A stretch of 64,000 nucleotides of DNA, taken from Galeopsis tetrahit (Eukaryota > Streptophyta > Magnoliopsida > Lamiales > Lamiaceae). Position 1 is the stretch's first letter; every line of letters starts with the position of its first letter. A program made the translations under genes and the position numbers. The stretch covers positions 14,182,881 through 14,246,880 of the forward strand of contig OY776122.1 in assembly GCA_963675135.1 (NCBI GenBank). Reading direction: 5' to 3'. Shown in pieces: positions 60,584-64,000 of the stretch. The notes under the pieces are model-generated. The model worked only from the letters and a program-made list of their open reading frames with translations. It did no database searches and was not told the DNA's origin.

Positions 60584-61455
60584 GGTAAAGTCTAGTATGC
60601 ACTCGAGTGTACGTCGTACACTGTCATTTTTTTTAATTTATTTTTTTGTTAATTTTTTTTTCTTTATTTTAGCTAGATTTTTTTTTATATTTTTTTCCGC
60701 TAGTTAAGGCCCAGTCCAATAAACTACGGAGTATTAGTTTTTTCTTTAATTAAATTAGATTTTTTTTTTAATTAATTATTTTATTTATCGCTGTAATTTT
60801 TTTTGCTCCTCAATCTTAAAAATTCTAACACGTACCATTTATTCTACTAACATATTTATTAAAATGTTGAGTTTATTTTATATGTATAACTAAAAAGTGC
60901 AATACAATATTAATAAAAAGTGTAAGTCAATATAACTAAAAAGTGCAACATAATATTATTAAAAAGTGTAAGTCAATATAACTGAAAAGTGCAAACAATA
61001 TTATAAAAAAGTGCAAGTCAGTATAATTGAAAAGTGCAACACTATACTACTAAAAAGAGCAAGTTAATATTACTGAAAAGTGCAACACAATATTTATAAA
61101 AATGTGCAAGTCAGTATAACTGAAAAGTGCAACACAATATTAATGAAAAGTGTAAGTCATTATATTTTTTTGTTACTAATTTTACACCTTTTATTATTTA
61201 CTACTTGCATCTTTATAATCGAGAAAAATATTTGTGAAAATAAAAATACTACTTGCACTTTTATTATTTTTAACGTACACTTTTGTCAATTACTTAAAAT
61301 TAAAAATAAATCAAAAGTGGGAATTAAACCTGCAACATTATGAGAATTTATGTGAAGAAGTGCCACTAGACCACAAGCTAACTTATGTAATAATGTTTTT
61401 GTAACTAATAAATAAATAGTTAATGACTCGAGTGCACAACAGTATGTACCTACAC
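60584..61455. mobile_element. Nonautonomous insertion with 9-bp target duplication (possibly MULE-like), element 2
   Basis: 872 bp between the two TACAAATTT copies. Terminal inverted similarity is weak: AGTATGCACTCGAGT near the left end against the complement of ACTCGAGTGCACAACAGTATGT near the right end, sharing TGCACTCGAGT. It contains a short tandem repeat (60885-61165) and no transposase. Mutator-like is inferred only from the 9-bp duplication. Confidence 0.6.
60885..61165 (+). repeat. Minisatellite of about 45-bp units
   Basis: About six imperfect units built on ACTGAAAAGTGCAACACAAT...ATAAAAAAGTGCAAGTCAATAT run in tandem, AAAAGTGCAA being the commonest word. They are inside insertion 60584-61455. 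Confidence 0.75.
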
Positions 61456-61620
61456 TACAAATTTATCATGTGTGATTTTGCTGCTGTTTACAACTTTCTT
61501 AAGTAATTTTTTTTTTCTTTAAAAAAGAAAGTAAAAAGTTATAAATTTAGCTCATATGATTTTGAATAAAGTGTTGGTTGTTTACAACTTTCTTAAATAA
61601 TCAATTTTGTTTCTATCATA

Positions 61621-61845
61621 ATCTATGGATCCACATGATACAATGTGCAAATAATTGTAATTAGGTAAATGAGGGTTTTGAGATTTAGCTTTATGCAAAG
61701 AAACATTGTCTCTATCTCCAACTGCATGCATTTATGACACACGCCCAATTGATTCTTATGTATACCATCAATTGGTTGGTTCACAATACAAATACAAAAA
61801 ATAAGTACACAATTTACTTCATCGAGTTGCTCCATCACACAAAAA
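61621..61845 (+). other. Upstream region of the glycine-rich protein gene
   Basis: 225 bp between the end of the repeat array and the ATG. It contains CATGCATTTATG (RY-like) at about 61723 and TGTATACC at about 61757. There is no clear TATAAATA box. The start context is CAAAAAATGGGG. Confidence 0.4.
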
Positions 61846-63063
61846 ATGGGGAAGTTTTTCAAAAATGGTGGGATTTTTATTATGATGTTAGTGTTGGGGT
61901 TGTGTGTTACGAAAATAGTTGAGGGGAGGAAGCTTGAAGAAGATTGGACTGGGGTTGATGGAGGAGTAGGATTTGGAGGCGGGGGTGGTGGAGAGTTTGG
62001 AGGTGGTCAGGCTGGTGGTATTGGTGGAAGAGCAGGTGGTGGTGGAGTAGGAGGTAGTCACGGTGGTGGTATCGGAGGAGGAGTAGGAGGTGGTCAAGGT
62101 GGTGGTATTGGTGGTGGAGTAGGAGCAGGAGGTGGTGTCAGTGGAGGCATTGGTGGCGGATCAGGAGGTAGTCATGGTAGTGGTATCGGGGGAGGAGCAG
62201 AAGGTGGTGTCAGTGGAGGCATTAGTGGCGGATCAGGAGGTAGTCATGGTGGTGGTATCGAGGGAGGAGCAGGAGGTGGTGTCAGTGGAGGAATTGGAGG
62301 TGGTATTGGGGGCGGAGCCGGTGGAGGAATTGAAAGTGTTCATGGTGGTATTGGTGGAGGAGCAGAAGGTGGTGTCAGCGGTAGTATTGGTGGTGGATTA
62401 GGAGGTGGTATCCGAGGAGGAGAAGGAGGTGGTGTCAGTGGAGGCATTGGTGGCGGATCAGGAGGTAGTCATGGTGGTGGTATCGGGGGAGGAGCAGAAG
62501 GTGGTGCCAGTGGAGACATTAGTGGCGGATCAGGAGGTAGTCATGGTGGTGGTATCGAGGGAGGAGCAGGAGGTGGTGCTGATGGAGGAATTGGAGGTGG
62601 TGTCAGTGGAGGAATTGGAGGTGGTATTGGGGGCGGAGCCGGTGGAGGAATTGAAAGTGGTCATGGTGGTATTGGTGGAGGAGCAAAAGGTGGTGTCGGC
62701 GGTAGTATTGGTGGTGGATTAGGAGGTGGTATCCGAGGAGGAGCAGGAGGTGGTGTCAGTGGAGGCATTGGTGGCGGATCAGGAGGTAGTCATGGTGGTG
62801 GTATCGGGGGAGGAGCAGGAGGTGGTGCGGGTGGAGGAATTGGAGATGGTTCCAGTGGAGGAATTGGAGGTGGTACCAGTGGAGGAATTGGAGGTGGTCA
62901 TGGTGGTATTGGGGGTGGAGCCGATGGAGGAATTGAAGGTGGTCATGGTGGTATTGGTGGAGGATCAGAAGGTGGTGTCGGTGGTGGACTAGGAGGTGAT
63001 ATCGTAGGAGGAGCTGGAGGTGGTGTTAGTGGAGGCGTTGGTGGCGGATCAGGAGGTAGTTGA
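61846..63063 (+). CDS. Secreted glycine-rich (cell-wall type) protein
   Basis: 405 codons. Residues 1-27 (MGKFFKNGGIFIMMLVLGLC...VEG) form a signal peptide: basic start, hydrophobic core, cleavage likely before RKLEED. The rest is GGX/GGGIGG repeats with regularly spaced His (GGSHGGGI) and Ser, and no cysteine-rich tail, RNA-binding or oleosin domain. This composition is known from plant structural cell-wall glycine-rich proteins, probably exported to the wall. Higher-order repeats of about 70 and about 310 bp are present in the DNA. The ORF ends in mid-repeat (GGSGGS then TGA) where LTR-like sequence starts, so the native C-terminus may be lost. It is the only likely host gene in the window. 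Confidence 0.8.
   Translation: MGKFFKNGGIFIMMLVLGLCVTKIVEGRKLEEDWTGVDGGVGFGGGGGGEFGGGQAGGIGGRAGGGGVGGSHGGGIGGGVGGGQGGGIGGGVGAGGGVSGGIGGGSGGSHGSGIGGGAEGGVSGGISGGSGGSHGGGIEGGAGGGVSGGIGGGIGGGAGGGIESVHGGIGGGAEGGVSGSIGGGLGGGIRGGEGGGVSGGIGGGSGGSHGGGIGGGAEGGASGDISGGSGGSHGGGIEGGAGGGADGGIGGGVSGGIGGGIGGGAGGGIESGHGGIGGGAKGGVGGSIGGGLGGGIRGGAGGGVSGGIGGGSGGSHGGGIGGGAGGGAGGGIGDGSSGGIGGGTSGGIGGGHGGIGGGADGGIEGGHGGIGGGSEGGVGGGLGGDIVGGAGGGVSGGVGGGSGGS
62146..62830 (+). repeat. Higher-order repeats within the glycine-rich protein gene
   Basis: GGAGGCATTGGTGGCGGATC followed by AGGAGGTAGTCATGGT recurs at about 62146, 62217 (ATTAGT variant), 62440, 62512 and 62761. The larger block around GGTATTGGTGGAGGAGCA...GGTATCCGAGGAGGA recurs about 310 bp apart (near 62345 and 62665). 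Confidence 0.7.
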
Positions 63064-64000
63064 TTAGTGTGAAAATTGCTTGAAATTCATGTGTTTATTT
63101 TGCATAATTTTGAGGATTTTGTTGCATTATTCACACTAAATTGACTAATTGCACTTGAAATGAGAAAGGTATGTGTTTTGCTATTTTTTAGGTAAATTGA
63201 ACTTATTTGGAAGCAAACTACGTGTCTGAGAATTAATGAAGTCAAGAAGATAACTTCACCATTGGATGCGTCTCGAAAAAATGAGTGGAATGAAAAAAAG
63301 AATCAAGTCAATCGGAGGTCGGAAGCTCAAGATATGATCGAAACGATAAAATGCGAAATTGAAGCAGAATCCACTCGGGCAGCCGAGTCAACCCACTCGG
63401 TTGACCGAGTGAGATCTGCTTCCAGAGCATTTTCTGGACTTCCAACTCACTCGGTTGACCGTTTGAGGCCACTCGGTCGACCGTTTGAGCCCGTTTCTGC
63501 GCGGAAATTCGAGAATTTTAAAGGATTTCAAGGGCCTAAGTGCAAATTTCGTCTCCAACACTCTTCCAAGCTATAAATACCTCCCCAAATCAGATTATTG
63601 GGGGGTTTTGCCTCATTTATACACACTCAAGCCCTAGTTCATTTTCCTCCAACATGTGATACATAGAGGAGCAATTAACTTGGGTTTGAGGAGCTTATCT
63701 CCTCAAACACACTCTTCATTTTTATGCTTTCTTAGTTTAGAATCATTTGGGTATTTTATTTTCATGTAAGAATGGAGGAATTACAAGACTCTCAAGGTGA
63801 TATTTTTCTTTTATTTAAGCTTTGTTTGGTAAATTTCTTGTTTATTTCTATTTATTTTGTTGTTTTAGCCATGGGTGTTTTCTCAAACACCATGGGCTAA
63901 GCTTTTTATGCTTTGGGTGTTTGAAACCATGTGACTATTGAATGTGTGAATTGTTTAGACTTTGATTATTGTTGATATTTGAATTATTGCTTCTCTTATT
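63061..64000 (+). repeat. Possible LTR of another retrotransposon, incomplete at the window end
   Basis: About 940 bp without a convincing gene. It starts TGATTAGTGTGAAAATTGC directly at the glycine-rich ORF stop. CACTCGGTTGACCGAGTG (63394-63411) and related GGTTGACC/GGTCGACC repeats follow to 63490. Then come TATAAATA (63572-63579) about 180 bp after the palindromes and a pyrimidine-rich leader-like stretch. The layout is U3-palindromes-TATA-R-like. Lineage (perhaps gypsy) and ends cannot be settled here. Confidence 0.45.
63572..63579 (+). promoter_or_regulatory. TATA box in the LTR-like region
   Basis: TATAAATA in AAGCTATAAATACCTCCCC, in a typical plant promoter context. Confidence 0.45.

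Larger units (their letters stand above)
58821..61620 (+). repeat. AT-rich tandem array of about 190-bp units, interrupted by three insertions
   Basis: TTTTGAATTAAGTGTTGG begins a unit at 58821, 59014, 59206, 59632 and 61560. Direct spacings are 193 and 192. After removing the insertions (233+2, 852+9 and 872+9 bp) the other two are about 191 and 186. Each unit contains two related halves with GTTGTTTACAACTTTC, followed by poly-A/T, AAAGTTATAAATTTA and CATATGATTTTG. That gives four full units and one partial. Function unknown; it may be internal to a CACTA element or a local satellite. Confidence 0.8.

Noticed and set aside
61300..61385. tRNA-like B-box sequence (GGGAATTAAACCTGCAAC) near 61319
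   Set aside because: There is no A box or cloverleaf partner and the sequence lies inside a transposon insertion; resemblance only.
62132..62992. Three long valine/glutamate-rich open frames overlapping the glycine-rich gene in another frame
   Set aside because: They are the +1 reading of GGT/GGA repeats; the repetitive composition alone keeps that frame open, and there is no start context or domain.
63262..63576. 104-codon open frame at 63262
   Set aside because: It spans the palindrome cluster and ends at the TATA box of an LTR-like region; no domain, and position argues for promoter DNA.

Overview
The window looks like an angiosperm (probably eudicot) intergenic region made almost entirely of nested Ty1/copia LTR retrotransposons, with one host gene near the right end. 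Supporting signs are tRNA-iMet primer sites (TGGTATCAGAGC), LTRs running TGTTGG...CCAACA, plant TATAAATA boxes, MITE, MULE and CACTA debris, and a secreted glycine-rich protein gene. No bacterial features, rRNA or tRNA genes, or CRISPR arrays were seen. The species cannot be named from this sequence.

Layout. (A) 1-2570, plus strand: collapsed element (LTR, primer site, 5' end of gag, part of the second LTR) sitting in the 3' LTR of B. (B) 2571-29807, minus strand: Sirevirus-like element with gag, pol, a large third ORF (ORF3) and 5' LTR, split in gag by E. (E) 14079-27316, plus strand: apparently complete 13.2-kb Sirevirus-like element with near-identical 1329-bp LTRs, 5-bp target duplication GACCT, and open gag, pol and ORF3. 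(C) 29808-34432, minus strand: older, stop-riddled relative of E, interrupted by B in ORF3 and by F in the protease region. (F) 34433-about 55950, plus strand: unrelated copia lineage with fused gag-pol, split by D and cut off in RNase H. (D) 40224-55801, plus strand: 15.6-kb relative of B, target duplication GAGGA, open gag and 1581-codon ORF3, but pol has lost about 230 bp. (G) about 55951-58512, plus strand: badly decayed third copia lineage.

Right side. A CACTA-type terminus (58513) precedes an AT-rich array of about 190-bp repeats (58821-61620) that has taken three insertions: a Stowaway-like MITE and two MULE-like elements with 9-bp target duplications. A glycine-rich secreted protein gene follows (61846-63063). 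Its ORF stops abruptly where sequence resembling an LTR with GGTCGACC palindromes begins and continues to the window end.

How it works together. A, C and E form one Sirevirus-like family; B and D form another. Both have the order LTR - primer site - gag - pol - purine tract - long leader - ORF3 - purine tract - LTR. ORF3 is the least explained part. Its two versions share an N-terminal globular domain, a disordered middle, coiled coils and a C-terminal domain. Both also carry an internal polypurine tract inside the coding sequence, and the B/D version has two ubiquitin-interacting-motif-like sequences. E is the only copy whose genes and termini all look intact.
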